This document shows positions 10,623 through 18,614 of a stretch of DNA of 64,000 nt, piece by piece; position 1 is the stretch's first letter, and every line of letters starts with the position of its first letter. The DNA lies in NCBI GenBank assembly GCA_003167215.1, contig PMTV01000039.1, positions 62,001-126,000 of the forward strand. Reading direction: 5' to 3'. A model generated the notes under the pieces. The model made no database searches. It was not told the DNA's origin and worked only from the letters and a program-made list of their open reading frames with translations. A program made the translations under genes and the position numbers. The stretch is from Acidobacteriota bacterium (GTDB lineage Bacteria > Acidobacteriota > Terriglobia > Acidiferrales > UBA7541).

Positions 10623-11238
10623 GTTTTTCCGGCGCGGGTATCTGCCGGTGATATGTGATTTCGATAATTTGCGGCTCGCCGTTGTCTGGAATTAGCTCGG
10701 AGCGCGCTATATAGGTGTCGGTATCGACGCGCGTTAGTATGGAGCGCTTGGGCATGGCGTTCAGCGGATTTTCGAAGTCAAATGTGGTGGAATCGGATTT
10801 CGAGAGATTCAAAACGGTGGCATCTGATTTTTCCCAGGGCAAGAGCTGCGGCGTGAAGTGCCGGAAGTAGAGATCGACTCCGTCAGATTTTTCCACGAGT
10901 GAAAATAATTCGATTACCAGGGTTTTATCGCGCTCGACCAGCCGAAAGACTCCCAGCATCTCGCCTGCTTTCGGCCCCAGCCAGGCCTGTTCCGCGATCC
11001 GAGGGCCCCACTCGCCGCGCCAGCGCCCTTCGAGCCAAGCGAAATTATCGAGCACGGATTTCGGGACGGCGGCCGCCGATGAGCTGGAAGTCTGAGCGGA
11101 CGCTGGAGGTTGGGTTTGATAGGATTGCGCGGCGCTTACCGCACCGCGTTGCGCTCGCACGGCTTTCGGCAATCCAAAGCATATCGCTAATACTCCAAAC
11201 ACAAACGCCAGCGCGATGGCTGTTCCGGTGCGCGCCAT
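10585..11238 (-). CDS. Secreted DUF6265-like protein
   Basis: A protein of 217 residues with a signal peptide (ALAFVFGVLAICFGLP) and an Ala/Ser/Gln-rich linker. The folded part (residues about 70-200) has the DUF6265 pattern: NFAWLEGRWRGEWG, EQAWLGPKAGEMLGVFRLV, LFSLVEKSDGVDLYFRHF, then a lipocalin-like strand series. These proteins have no established function. The stop codon lies inside the convergent purH gene (38-base overlap). The translation of the overlap, Pro/Ser/Gly-rich, is not conserved-looking, which suggests a tail that was extended by loss of an earlier stop. Confidence 0.75.
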   Translation of the reverse strand: MARTGTAIALAFVFGVLAICFGLPKAVRAQRGAVSAAQSYQTQPPASAQTSSSSAAAVPKSVLDNFAWLEGRWRGEWGPRIAEQAWLGPKAGEMLGVFRLVERDKTLVIELFSLVEKSDGVDLYFRHFTPQLLPWEKSDATVLNLSKSDSTTFDFENPLNAMPKRSILTRVDTDTYIARSELIPDNGEPQIIEITYHRQIPAPEKPSAGSAGRQKKP

Positions 11239-11389
11239 TAACGACCTCCTCGCGGATTTCTATCGCTAGTATTAAGCATCCTGGCCAACTCGCTTAGGCT
11301 TTTTCGCTGCATCTGGCCGAACCGGGTATCCCGGTACGGATTCCATGCGTCTAAGTGTGTGACGTCAGGGAACGCCGGCGGGGAATACT

Positions 11390-11418
11390 TTGACCACCTC
11401 GCGCCCCTATACGATAAT
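11390..11418 (+). promoter_or_regulatory. Sigma-70-type promoter of the secreted TPR gene
   Basis: TTGACC at 11390-11395 and GATAAT at 11413-11418 are separated by exactly 17 bases; each matches the consensus at five of six positions. The predicted start point is near 11425, 13 bases before the ATG at 11438. The TTG of the -35 box is in frame with the gene and could be mistaken for its start codon. Confidence 0.6.
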
Positions 11419-11437
11419 GGAGTTTACCGGTCAACGC

Positions 11438-13561
11438 ATGAAAACAATTGCAAGCTTTGCTGTCTTCGCGTGTATTGCAGGCATTCCCGTTGCGCAGGCC
11501 CAAAACGCCGCGCCGGCCCAGCCCGCTGCTTCGCCGCAATCTTCTGCGCCTGCAGCGCAATCTCCAGCAAGCAATGCTTCACACGATGATTCTTATTACT
11601 ATTTTACGCTCGGGCACATGCAAGAACAGCAGTACGAAGCAAGCGGGCGCGCCGAGCTAGCCGCGCAGTCCATCGATTCCTACAAGAAAGCGCTGGCCCT
11701 GGCGCCGGATTCTACCGTGGTCATGGAGCGCCTGGCGGAAATTTACGCCAAGTCGCAGCATTCCCGTGAAGCATTGGCTGAGGCGCAGGAAGTTCTGAAA
11801 CTCGATCCCAACGATGTGAATGCGCACCGGCTGCTGGCGCGCGTTTACGTGCGCGCGTTGGGCGATATGAACGCGGGCGACGCGCAGAAGGAAACTCTCG
11901 ACAAGGCCGTCGATCAATTCCAGGCCATTCTGAAAGTTCAGCCGGACGATACGTACTCCTCGCTGTGGCTCGCGCGGCTCTACCGCTTCGAAAACAAGCA
12001 CGACGAGGCGGAAAAGGTTCTGCGCGCAACAGTGAACCGGGATCCGGGCAATGGAGCAGCGCTCGAGCAACTGAGCCAGCTTCTGGTTGATGAAGGACGC
12101 TCCCAGGAAGCCGTAACGCTGCTGACCCAGGCGGCGGGGGAATCGGCTTCGCCGGACATCTACGATTTGCTGGGCGACGCGTATGCACAGTCGAAAGAAT
12201 ACGCGAAATCCGAAGAGGCCTACCGGAAGGCCGTGGAGCAAGATCCGGACGACCCGGCGCACGTTCACGGTCTGGCGCAAGCATTGATGTCGCAGGACAA
12301 ATACGCCGAAGCGCTGGAGCAATACAAACGCCTCTCCGAGCTGGAACCCAGCACCTCGGAAAATTTTCTGCGTATGTCGCAGCTTTACCGCCATTTGGGA
12401 AAATATGACGAAGCCGAGTCGGCTTTGCTGCGCTCCAAGCAACTTTCTCCCGGCAACCTGGAAGTTCTTTACAACGAGGCGCTGCTCTACGAAGAACAAG
12501 GCCGCTACGACGATGCCGCGAAAATTCTGAACGACGCGATCACCGGCGTCAAGAATCAAACGGCGGGAACGGGAACCCCGGCAGGGGCCGCAGGCGAAGG
12601 AAGCAACGTGAGCGCGCTGGCGGTTCTGTACGAGCAACTCGGCCATGCGTATTTAGAAGCGGAAAATTATCCGAGTGCGATCCGCACTTTCGAAGAAATG
12701 GGCAAGCTTGGACCTGAAGTGCAGAAGCGCGCGGAGATGCTGCTGATCGACGCCTATCGCCAGAGCCGCGATCTCGATCGCGCGATTGCCGAAACGAAGA
12801 AAGGGTTGGAGGCCTCGCCGAAGGATCAAGGGTTGATCGTCACGCTAGCGATGCTTTACGGCGAAAAGTCGGACACGGACGCGGCTACGAAGCTATTAAA
12901 CGGCCTGCTGCAAGGCAACGACAGCGATCAGGGAATTTATGTGGATATCGCGCAGGTGCAGGAGCGCGGGCGAAAATATTCCGACGCGGAGCAGTCGGCG
13001 CAAAAGGCCGAGCAAATGGCTCGCGACGATGGCGACAAAGAGACCACCTGGTTCATGCTCGGCGCCATCTACGAGCGCGAGAAAAAATTCGATCTAGCGG
13101 AGGAGCAATTTCGCAAAGCGCTGGGCGTAAACCCGAACAATGCCGCGGTGCTGAATTATTACGGTTACATGCTGGCCGACCGCGGCGTGCGGCTGGAAGA
13201 AGCGACTGCGATGATTCAGAAGGCCGTGGCGCTGGATCCCAACAACGGCGCATACTTGGATAGTCTCGGCTGGGCCTATTACAAGCAAAACAAGCTAGCG
13301 GAGGCGGAAGAAAATCTGCGCAAAGCCGCGGACCGGCAGAGTCACGATCCCACGATCCTGGGCCACCTGGGCGACGTGTACATGAAACTGGGGCAAACCA
13401 ATCGCGCCGTCAGTTGCTGGGAGCGCGCGCTCGCGGAATGGCAAAAAGCCATCCCTGCGGACTACGAAGCTGACAAAGTAAACGATCTCGACTCGCAGCT
13501 GAAAAATCTGAAGCGCCACACGGCGCAGAAATCCAATCCGGAAACGGCCAAACCGCAGTAA
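11438..13561 (+). CDS. Secreted tetratricopeptide-repeat protein
   Basis: A protein of 707 residues with a clear signal peptide (MKTIASFAVFACIAGIPVAQA) and then about 15 TPR units of 34 residues, for example YKKALALAPDSTVVMERLAE, here cut as YKKALALAPDS, and AYRKAVEQDPDDPAHVHGLA. The repeats run from about residue 60 to 670. TPR superhelices bind peptides or scaffold complexes; the export signal places it in the periplasm or outer membrane. The start at 11438 is chosen because it gives the signal peptide and lies just after a good promoter; a TTG at 11390 would lie in the -35 box. It ends 27 bases before ispE and may share its transcript. Confidence 0.88.
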   Translation: MKTIASFAVFACIAGIPVAQAQNAAPAQPAASPQSSAPAAQSPASNASHDDSYYYFTLGHMQEQQYEASGRAELAAQSIDSYKKALALAPDSTVVMERLAEIYAKSQHSREALAEAQEVLKLDPNDVNAHRLLARVYVRALGDMNAGDAQKETLDKAVDQFQAILKVQPDDTYSSLWLARLYRFENKHDEAEKVLRATVNRDPGNGAALEQLSQLLVDEGRSQEAVTLLTQAAGESASPDIYDLLGDAYAQSKEYAKSEEAYRKAVEQDPDDPAHVHGLAQALMSQDKYAEALEQYKRLSELEPSTSENFLRMSQLYRHLGKYDEAESALLRSKQLSPGNLEVLYNEALLYEEQGRYDDAAKILNDAITGVKNQTAGTGTPAGAAGEGSNVSALAVLYEQLGHAYLEAENYPSAIRTFEEMGKLGPEVQKRAEMLLIDAYRQSRDLDRAIAETKKGLEASPKDQGLIVTLAMLYGEKSDTDAATKLLNGLLQGNDSDQGIYVDIAQVQERGRKYSDAEQSAQKAEQMARDDGDKETTWFMLGAIYEREKKFDLAEEQFRKALGVNPNNAAVLNYYGYMLADRGVRLEEATAMIQKAVALDPNNGAYLDSLGWAYYKQNKLAEAEENLRKAADRQSHDPTILGHLGDVYMKLGQTNRAVSCWERALAEWQKAIPADYEADKVNDLDSQLKNLKRHTAQKSNPETAKPQ

Positions 13562-13570
13562 GCTCCCCGC

Positions 13571-14488
13571 ATGGCTCGCGCGACAAATATGAAACGATCG
13601 GTGCGCCTTCGTGCGTTTGCAAAAATAAACCTGTGCCTGCACGTAGTGGGAAGGCGTCCGGACGCCTATCACGAGCTGCGCACGATTTTTCAGGTCATCT
13701 CGCTGCATGACACTCTCGAGCTTTCCATAACGCCCGGTACGTCAACTCTCGAGTTAGGGTTGTCGTCGAACGATAAAACGTTGCTGGGTCCGGACAATCT
13801 TGTGTTGCGCGCGATCGATGCCATTAGCCGCGAAATCGGGTTTCAAGGCAGCGTCTCTGCCCATCTAGAGAAGAGAATTCCGGTAGCGCGCGGGCTGGGC
13901 GGTGGGTCGAGCGACGCAGCGGCGGCGTTAATCGGACTGTTGCGGCTTACCAAGAAAAAGATTCCGCTAGAGCGCCTGATGGAAATTGCGGCAGGGCTTG
14001 GCGCGGACGTGCCGTTCTTTCTTTTTGGCGGGCGTGCTCTGGCGGTCAATCGCGGCGATGAAATATATCCGCTTCCAAACGGCCCGAAGCAGACGATCCT
14101 GGTTGTGTCTCCGCGCGACATTGCGGTGAGCACGAAGGACGCCTATGAATGGATTTCTGCGGAATTGACAAAGCGTGCGAAACCCCCTAAAATTTGGGGG
14201 TTCTGCGCTCTGTGCTGGAGCAGGCAGGGGGCGGGTATCTCGAACGATTTCGAGAGGCCGGTCTTCAGCCGTTATCCGCGACTCGGTGAAATCCGGGACG
14301 CGTTGCTCGAGCGAGGAGCCGCAGATGCCGCGCTGGCGGGTAGCGGGTCGGCGGTGTTCGGAGTCTTCCGAAACCCAGCGCAGGCGCGCCGAGCCGCTCG
14401 TGCATTCCCGGAAGATTCGGTTTTCGTCGTCGAAACTCTATCCAGGGAAGACTATGGCCGTTCACTCGGGTGGCGTGTGAACGGTTGA
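13571..14488 (+). CDS. ispE: IspE, 4-diphosphocytidyl-2-C-methyl-D-erythritol kinase
   Basis: A GHMP-superfamily kinase of 305 residues in the MEP isoprenoid pathway. It phosphorylates CDP-methylerythritol at the 2-hydroxyl. Motifs: AFAKINLCLHVVGRRPDAYHEL near the N-terminus (shown as AKINLCLHVVGRRPD), the ATP loop PVARGLGGGSSDAAAAL, and LAGSGSAVFGVF near the C-terminus. Residues about 200-218 (around KIWGFCALCWSRQG) form a Trp/Cys-rich segment that E. coli IspE lacks; it may be lineage-typical. The start could be 13571 or the ATG at 13589 (MKRSVRL). The gene heads the run ispE-prs-rplY-pth-rpsF-rpsR-rplI; ispD and ispF are 9 kb away. Confidence 0.94.
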   Translation: MARATNMKRSVRLRAFAKINLCLHVVGRRPDAYHELRTIFQVISLHDTLELSITPGTSTLELGLSSNDKTLLGPDNLVLRAIDAISREIGFQGSVSAHLEKRIPVARGLGGGSSDAAAALIGLLRLTKKKIPLERLMEIAAGLGADVPFFLFGGRALAVNRGDEIYPLPNGPKQTILVVSPRDIAVSTKDAYEWISAELTKRAKPPKIWGFCALCWSRQGAGISNDFERPVFSRYPRLGEIRDALLERGAADAALAGSGSAVFGVFRNPAQARRAARAFPEDSVFVVETLSREDYGRSLGWRVNG

Positions 14489-14497
14489 GGGGAAATC

Positions 14498-15442
14498 TTG
14501 GCTGACGACAAATTCAAGATTTTTTGCGGCACCGCGAATCCCGAACTGGCGAAAGCTATTTGCGATTACGTGGGCGTTCCGCTGGGTAAGGCTGAGCACG
14601 GCCGGTTCAGCGACGGCGAAACGCGCTACCAGATTCTCGAGAATGTGCGGGGCGCGGATGTTTTCGTGGTGCAGCCCTGCTGCCATCCGGTTGATTTCAA
14701 CCTGATGCAGTTGTTGCTGATGATTGACGCGTTCAAGCGCGCTTCGGCTTGGCGCATCACGGCGGTGATTCCGTATTATCCGTACGCGCGCCAGGACCGA
14801 AAGGACAAGCCGCGGGTGGCTATCTCCGCGAAACTGGTGGCGGATTTGCTGGAAACGGCGGGATCGAGCAGGGTGTTGACGCTGGACTTACACGCGCCGC
14901 AGATTCAGGGGTATTTCAATATCCCCGTGGATCACTTGTTCGCTTCGCCGGTGCTGGTGGAATATTTTCAGAAGAAGAACCTGGGACCGATGACGATTGT
15001 TTCACCGGACGCAGGCGGAGTGGAGCGCGCGCGTTATTTTGCGAAGCGCATGGATGCGCCTCTGGCCATCGTGGACAAAAGGCGCATCGACGTGAACGTG
15101 AGCGAAGTAATGAATTTGATTGGAGACGTGAAGGGACGGCCTGCGCTGGTGATTGACGACATCATCGACACAGCCGGGACGCTGGTGAAAACGGCGGAAG
15201 CGCTGATCGAACATGGCGCAACAAAGGTTTTTGCGGCTTGCACGCATCCGGTTCTTTCCGGGCCGGCCGCCGAGCGGATTACCAAGTCCGCGATCGAGGA
15301 AGTAGTGGTGGCGGATTCAGTACCGCTGAATGAAGCGGCGCGAAAGGTATCGAAGATCAAAGTGCTGAGCGTGGCGCCGCTGCTGGCTCGCGGCATTCAG
15401 TCGATTCACGAAGAGACTTCGATTAGCGAACTGTTTAATTAA
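14498..15442 (+). CDS. prs: Prs, ribose-phosphate pyrophosphokinase
   Basis: A protein of 314 residues that makes PRPP from ribose 5-phosphate and ATP for nucleotide, His and Trp synthesis. Motifs: KIFCGTANPELA at the N-terminus, GRFSDGET, IPYYPYARQDRKD, the ribose-phosphate loop VIDDIIDTAGTLVKTA and the C-terminal IKVLSVAPLLARGIQSIH. It begins with TTG, preceded by a strong GAGGGG ribosome-binding site 6-7 bases upstream; no ATG nearby fits. The product also feeds purH and apt elsewhere in the window. Confidence 0.97.
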   Translation: MADDKFKIFCGTANPELAKAICDYVGVPLGKAEHGRFSDGETRYQILENVRGADVFVVQPCCHPVDFNLMQLLLMIDAFKRASAWRITAVIPYYPYARQDRKDKPRVAISAKLVADLLETAGSSRVLTLDLHAPQIQGYFNIPVDHLFASPVLVEYFQKKNLGPMTIVSPDAGGVERARYFAKRMDAPLAIVDKRRIDVNVSEVMNLIGDVKGRPALVIDDIIDTAGTLVKTAEALIEHGATKVFAACTHPVLSGPAAERITKSAIEEVVVADSVPLNEAARKVSKIKVLSVAPLLARGIQSIHEETSISELFN

Positions 15443-15531
15443 CGTACAGCGAGCTTTATATTTAATCGGCAACACCGGATTTGATTTGGAAGCCTTCGCC
15501 CGCCAGAGCGGGCACGGGACAAGAGGACGTA

Positions 15532-16260
15532 ATGGAAACATTTACAGTGGAAGGTCAGGTTCGCGAAGGACGCGGCAAAGGTCCGGCGCGGCGCACGCGT
15601 CTAACGGGCATGGTTCCCGCAATTCTTTACGGCGGGAAGAAGAAAGAATCGATCTCCCTTACGGTAAACGCGAAGCAGGTTGCCCGCATTCTTCGCTCGG
15701 AGACGGGTCACAACACGATTTTCACAGTACAGGTGGCCGAGGGCGCGGCGGAAAAAGCCATGGTGAAAGACTGGCAGGTTGATCCCGTCAGCGGGAAGCT
15801 GCTTCACGTGGATCTGTTTCGCATCGCCATGGACGTGCGCATGCGCGTTCGCGTTCCGGTGCACACATTCGGCGAGCCGCAAGGCGTGAAGATGCAGGGC
15901 GGCGTTTTCGAAATGGTGACGCGCGAAGTGGAAGTGGAATGTCTGCCGGCCGATATCCCTGAGGAATTTAAAATAGACGTCAGCGAAATGTTGATCGGCA
16001 AACAGCTTCGCGCGAGCGATCTGCCGTTTGACCGCGACAAAATAAAGTTGCTTACCGATCCGGTCCGCGTGCTGGCGCACGTAGTAGTGCTGAAGAAGGA
16101 AGAGGAGCCCACTCCGGAAGCAGCCGTGGCTGCAGAGACGGCCGCAGCGGAGCCTGAAGTCATCAAGAAGGGCAAGAAGGAAGAAGAGGGCGAAGGCGAA
16201 GCTGCCGCGGAAACTCCGGCGAAGGCCGAGAAGTCCGAGAAGAAGGGCAAGGAGAAGTAA
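15532..16260 (+). CDS. rplY: 50S ribosomal protein L25/Ctc, long form
   Basis: A protein of 242 residues of the CTC/TL5 type: an N-terminal 5S-rRNA-binding L25 domain (GRGKGPARRTRLTGMVPAIL region, residues 10-95) followed by the Ctc beta domain (MRVRVPVHTFGEPQGVKMQG, here in part) and a 50-residue Ala/Glu/Lys tail. The tail is low-complexity and probably disordered. The ATG at 15532 follows AAGAGGA; the upstream 17 in-frame codons are leader. Neighbours prs and pth are the classical arrangement of this gene in many phyla. Confidence 0.94.
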   Translation: METFTVEGQVREGRGKGPARRTRLTGMVPAILYGGKKKESISLTVNAKQVARILRSETGHNTIFTVQVAEGAAEKAMVKDWQVDPVSGKLLHVDLFRIAMDVRMRVRVPVHTFGEPQGVKMQGGVFEMVTREVEVECLPADIPEEFKIDVSEMLIGKQLRASDLPFDRDKIKLLTDPVRVLAHVVVLKKEEEPTPEAAVAAETAAAEPEVIKKGKKEEEGEGEAAAETPAKAEKSEKKGKEK

Positions 16261-16316
16261 ATCACCCGGTCTGCGCGGACGCGCCGGGAGAGTGGGATGC
16301 AAGTCGGGGCCAATTT

Positions 16317-16910
16317 ATGAGACTGATCGTCGGCCTCGGCAATCCCGGACCGCAATACGAATGGACGCCGCACAATTTAGGGTTTCTCGCCGTGGATGGT
16401 CTGGCTGAGCGTGCGGGAATCAGAGTTACGCGGCCCGAAGCAAAGTCTTATGTGGGGCGCGGCAAAGTGGCGGGCCAGGAAGTTGTTTTGGCCAAGCCGC
16501 AGACCATGATGAATTTGAGCGGAGCCGCCGTGCGGGAACTGCTCGAGCGGTATGAATGTGTTCCCGCGGAAATGATATTGCTGATCGACGAAGTGGATTT
16601 GCCCTGGGGCATGCTGAGGATTCGCGAGCGCGGCGTGGGCAGCACGCACAACGGATTCCGGTCGGTCCTCCGGTCCCTCGGCACGGATGAGTTCATCCGC
16701 ATACGGATGGGATGCCAGCCGGAGCATCCGGTGGGTGACCGCGCGGATTACGTGCTCAACCCGATGCGCAAGCCCGAGCGGGAAATTGCGGCGCAGATGG
16801 TGACGGATGCCGCCGAAGCAGTGGAATTAATTTTGACCAAGGGCCCGAACGATGCGATGGCGCGGTTCAACCGCCGCGTGGATACTTCGGAGTCGGAAGA
16901 AGATTCGTAA
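16317..16910 (+). CDS. pth: Pth, peptidyl-tRNA hydrolase
   Basis: A protein of 197 residues that frees peptides from peptidyl-tRNAs dropped during translation. Motifs: RLIVGLGNPGPQYEWTPHN with the catalytic His (about residue 20), KPQTMMNLSG, the DEVDLPWG segment and GSTHNGFRSV. All are in the expected order, and the length is normal. It follows rplY by 56 bases in the same operon. Confidence 0.96.
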   Translation: MRLIVGLGNPGPQYEWTPHNLGFLAVDGLAERAGIRVTRPEAKSYVGRGKVAGQEVVLAKPQTMMNLSGAAVRELLERYECVPAEMILLIDEVDLPWGMLRIRERGVGSTHNGFRSVLRSLGTDEFIRIRMGCQPEHPVGDRADYVLNPMRKPEREIAAQMVTDAAEAVELILTKGPNDAMARFNRRVDTSESEEDS

Positions 16911-16968
16911 TAGGAATGAGAAGCAAGCATTCGCAACCGTTTTATAGATAACTGGAAATCGAGGACAT

Positions 16969-17391
16969 ATGGAAGAGCGCTTGTACGATTTGATTTTTAT
17001 CTGCCGCCCGGACACGCCGGAAGCGGACATCGACAAAGTAATCACGACACTGGAGCACGTGGCTGCCGAAAAGGGCGGCAAAATCGACTCGGTGAACAAA
17101 TGGGGCCGCAAGCGCATGGCCTACCGCGTGCAGAAATTGCGGGAAGGATATTACGTTTACATGGTGGTTCGCTCGAGCCATGGCGAAGTGGTGAAAGAAC
17201 TCGAGCGCCGGCTCAAGGTTGCCGACCCGGTGATGAAATATCTGACCGTGCGTCTGGACGAAGAACTAAAGCGGCAAGACAAACTCAAACGGCACCGCGA
17301 GCGCAGAGCCGCGCGCCGGCCACGCAAGACCGTTCCGGCTGCACCGCCAATGCCAGGGACAGAACCGCAAGCCGCAGCGCCGACGGCCTAG
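16969..17391 (+). CDS. rpsF: 30S ribosomal protein S6
   Basis: A protein of 140 residues. S6 forms a heterodimer with S18 on the small subunit platform. The family core runs from [20 protein letters not shown] to [11 protein letters not shown] (each shown within family length), with the conserved [20 protein letters not shown] region (about residues 45-62). A basic then Pro/Ala-rich tail of about 35 residues follows ([12 protein letters not shown]). It is followed by rpsR after 40 bases. GAGGA lies before the ATG. Confidence 0.96.
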   Translation: MEERLYDLIFICRPDTPEADIDKVITTLEHVAAEKGGKIDSVNKWGRKRMAYRVQKLREGYYVYMVVRSSHGEVVKELERRLKVADPVMKYLTVRLDEELKRQDKLKRHRERRAARRPRKTVPAAPPMPGTEPQAAAPTA

Positions 17392-17431
17392 CCCAATAAT
17401 CTATTCAGGATTCCAGTCAGGGAGAAATCGA

Positions 17432-17782
17432 ATGGCAGAAGAAAACGCACCGCAACAGCAGTCTTATGGATCATCCGGAGGCGGAGGAGGCCCGCGGTCT
17501 TCGGGGCCTGGCGGCGGAAGTCCCGGAGGGCGGCCCGGCGGTCCCGCGAAGCGCGGCAAGCGCAATTTCATTCGCAAGAAGAAGGTTTGCCGTTTCTGCG
17601 TGGACAAGGCCGATTTCATCGATTACAAGAAGGCTGAGATTCTGGCGCCTTTCATACAGGAACGCGGCAAAATTCTTCCGCGCCGCATGACCGGAACTTG
17701 CGCGCGTCACCAGCGCTGGCTCACAGTGGCAATCAAGCGCGCCCAGAACATCGCGCTGCTGCCGTTTGCGGCAGAACTGTAA
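17432..17782 (+). CDS. rpsR: 30S ribosomal protein S18 with Gly-rich N-terminal extension
   Basis: A protein of 116 residues. The S18 core (about residues 45-116) has [35 protein letters not shown] and [20 protein letters not shown]. The first 45 residues are a Gly/Ser/Pro-rich, then basic, extension ([16 protein letters not shown]) absent from E. coli S18. GGGAG precedes the ATG. It is co-transcribed with rpsF and is the S6 partner. Confidence 0.95.
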   Translation: MAEENAPQQQSYGSSGGGGGPRSSGPGGGSPGGRPGGPAKRGKRNFIRKKKVCRFCVDKADFIDYKKAEILAPFIQERGKILPRRMTGTCARHQRWLTVAIKRAQNIALLPFAAEL

Positions 17783-17798
17783 GAGTTCGGCGCTCCGG

Positions 17799-17814
17799 AC
17801 ACGCTTCGGCGTGT
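17799..17814 (+). other. UUCG-capped hairpin between rpsR and rplI
   Basis: ACACGC-TTCG-GCGTGT forms a perfect six-base-pair stem with the very stable UUCG tetraloop. No U-run follows, so it is unlikely to be a terminator. It lies 17 bases after the rpsR stop codon and could protect the 3' end of an upstream fragment or tune rplI expression. Confidence 0.45.
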
Positions 17815-17860
17815 GAGAGTGACGTATAGAAATTAACTGAGAAGATTTGAGAGGAATGTT

Positions 17861-18307
17861 ATGCAAATCATTTTGCAGGAAGATGTGGAGAAGCTAGGAA
17901 ACCGCGGAGAGCTGGTGGACGTGGCGGCGGGTTACGCGCGCAATTTTCTGTTGCCGCGCAAGCTCGGCATCGAAGCTACGCCCGGCAACATGAAGCGCTT
18001 GGAACGTATGCGCGTCTCGTTTGCGAAGAAGGAAGCTACCGAAAAGGGCGCGGCGCAGACGCTGGCTGACTCGTTGCAGGGAGTTTCCTTGGCATTTACG
18101 CGCAAAGCGGGCGAGAACGAACAACTCTTCGGCTCGGTAACTTCGGCCGACATCGCCGAAGCTCTCGAGGCCCAGGGCTATCACATCGACAAGCGCAAGA
18201 TCACGCTGGCCGATCCCATCAAGGTCGTCGGTGATTACGAGATCCCCGTGAAGCTGCACCGCGAGATCACTTCGAACGTGAAGGTCACGGTAAGAAAAGA
18301 AGAGTAG
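17861..18307 (+). CDS. rplI: 50S ribosomal protein L9
   Basis: A protein of 148 residues, normal length for L9. The N-terminal domain has MQIILQEDVEKLGNRGELVDV (seen here from QIILQEDVEKLG) and YARNFLLPRKLGIEAT; a long helix follows, then the C-terminal domain with GSVTSADIAEAL and HRKITLADPIK-type residues (KRKITLADPIKVVGDYEI). A TTGAGAGGA site precedes the ATG. It closes the rpsF-rpsR-rplI unit; a terminator follows. Confidence 0.96.
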   Translation: MQIILQEDVEKLGNRGELVDVAAGYARNFLLPRKLGIEATPGNMKRLERMRVSFAKKEATEKGAAQTLADSLQGVSLAFTRKAGENEQLFGSVTSADIAEALEAQGYHIDKRKITLADPIKVVGDYEIPVKLHREITSNVKVTVRKEE

Positions 18308-18340
18308 CCAACCGGCGCTTTCGAAAGTTTTGTTTTCCCA

Positions 18341-18372
18341 GGGGCGCAGCTTGCTGCGTCCCTTTTAATTTT
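18341..18372 (+). terminator. Rho-independent terminator after rplI
   Basis: GGGGCGCAG at 18341-18349 pairs with CTGCGTCCC at 18354-18362 (nine pairs, one G-U) around a CTTG loop, and is followed at once by TTTTAATTTT. It lies 34 bases after the rplI stop codon and would end the ispE-to-rplI transcript before dnaB. Confidence 0.8.
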
Positions 18373-18451
18373 CTCCCGCTCCGAAAAATCAGCCGGCGTT
18401 TTCGATTGCGAGTTTTCCACTTTTCCGAAAGCGTCCACAGCCTCCGAGTCA

Positions 18452-18480
18452 TTGACGTTCGCGCAAATACTGGCAACAAT
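18452..18480 (+). promoter_or_regulatory. Candidate dnaB promoter
   Basis: TTGACG (five of six) at 18452-18457 and AACAAT (four of six) at 18475-18480 with a 17-base spacer. It lies downstream of the rplI terminator and would give a leader of about 125 bases to dnaB. Confidence 0.4.
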
Positions 18481-18614
18481 GTGGTTGCTCCAATCCGAGA
18501 ATACTTTTGCTCTCAACTAGCGACAGAACGAATTCACACAGGCCTTGCGCCAGCGAGCGGCTTGAGCGAAACTAGAGGCGAAGAAAAAGCGAATTATGGA
18601 CAAGGTCATTAGTT

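Larger units (their letters stand above)
18308..18614. other. Intergenic region between rplI and dnaB
   Basis: About 307 bases with no convincing gene on either strand. It holds a rho-independent terminator for rplI (18341-18372) and a possible dnaB promoter (18452-18480), both listed separately. The rest shows no recognisable RNA or repeat. Confidence 0.5.

Noticed and set aside
14184-14205. Palindrome-like AACCCCC-N8-GGGGGTT inside ispE
   Set aside because: A seven-base stem with an eight-base gap is expected many times by chance in 64 kb. The coding frame continues through it, and the encoded segment may be a normal lineage feature of IspE.
16911-16968. Possible S6:S18 autoregulatory leader before rpsF
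   Set aside because: The 58-base gap contains CCG, but I could not draw the required hairpin with a bulged CCG.
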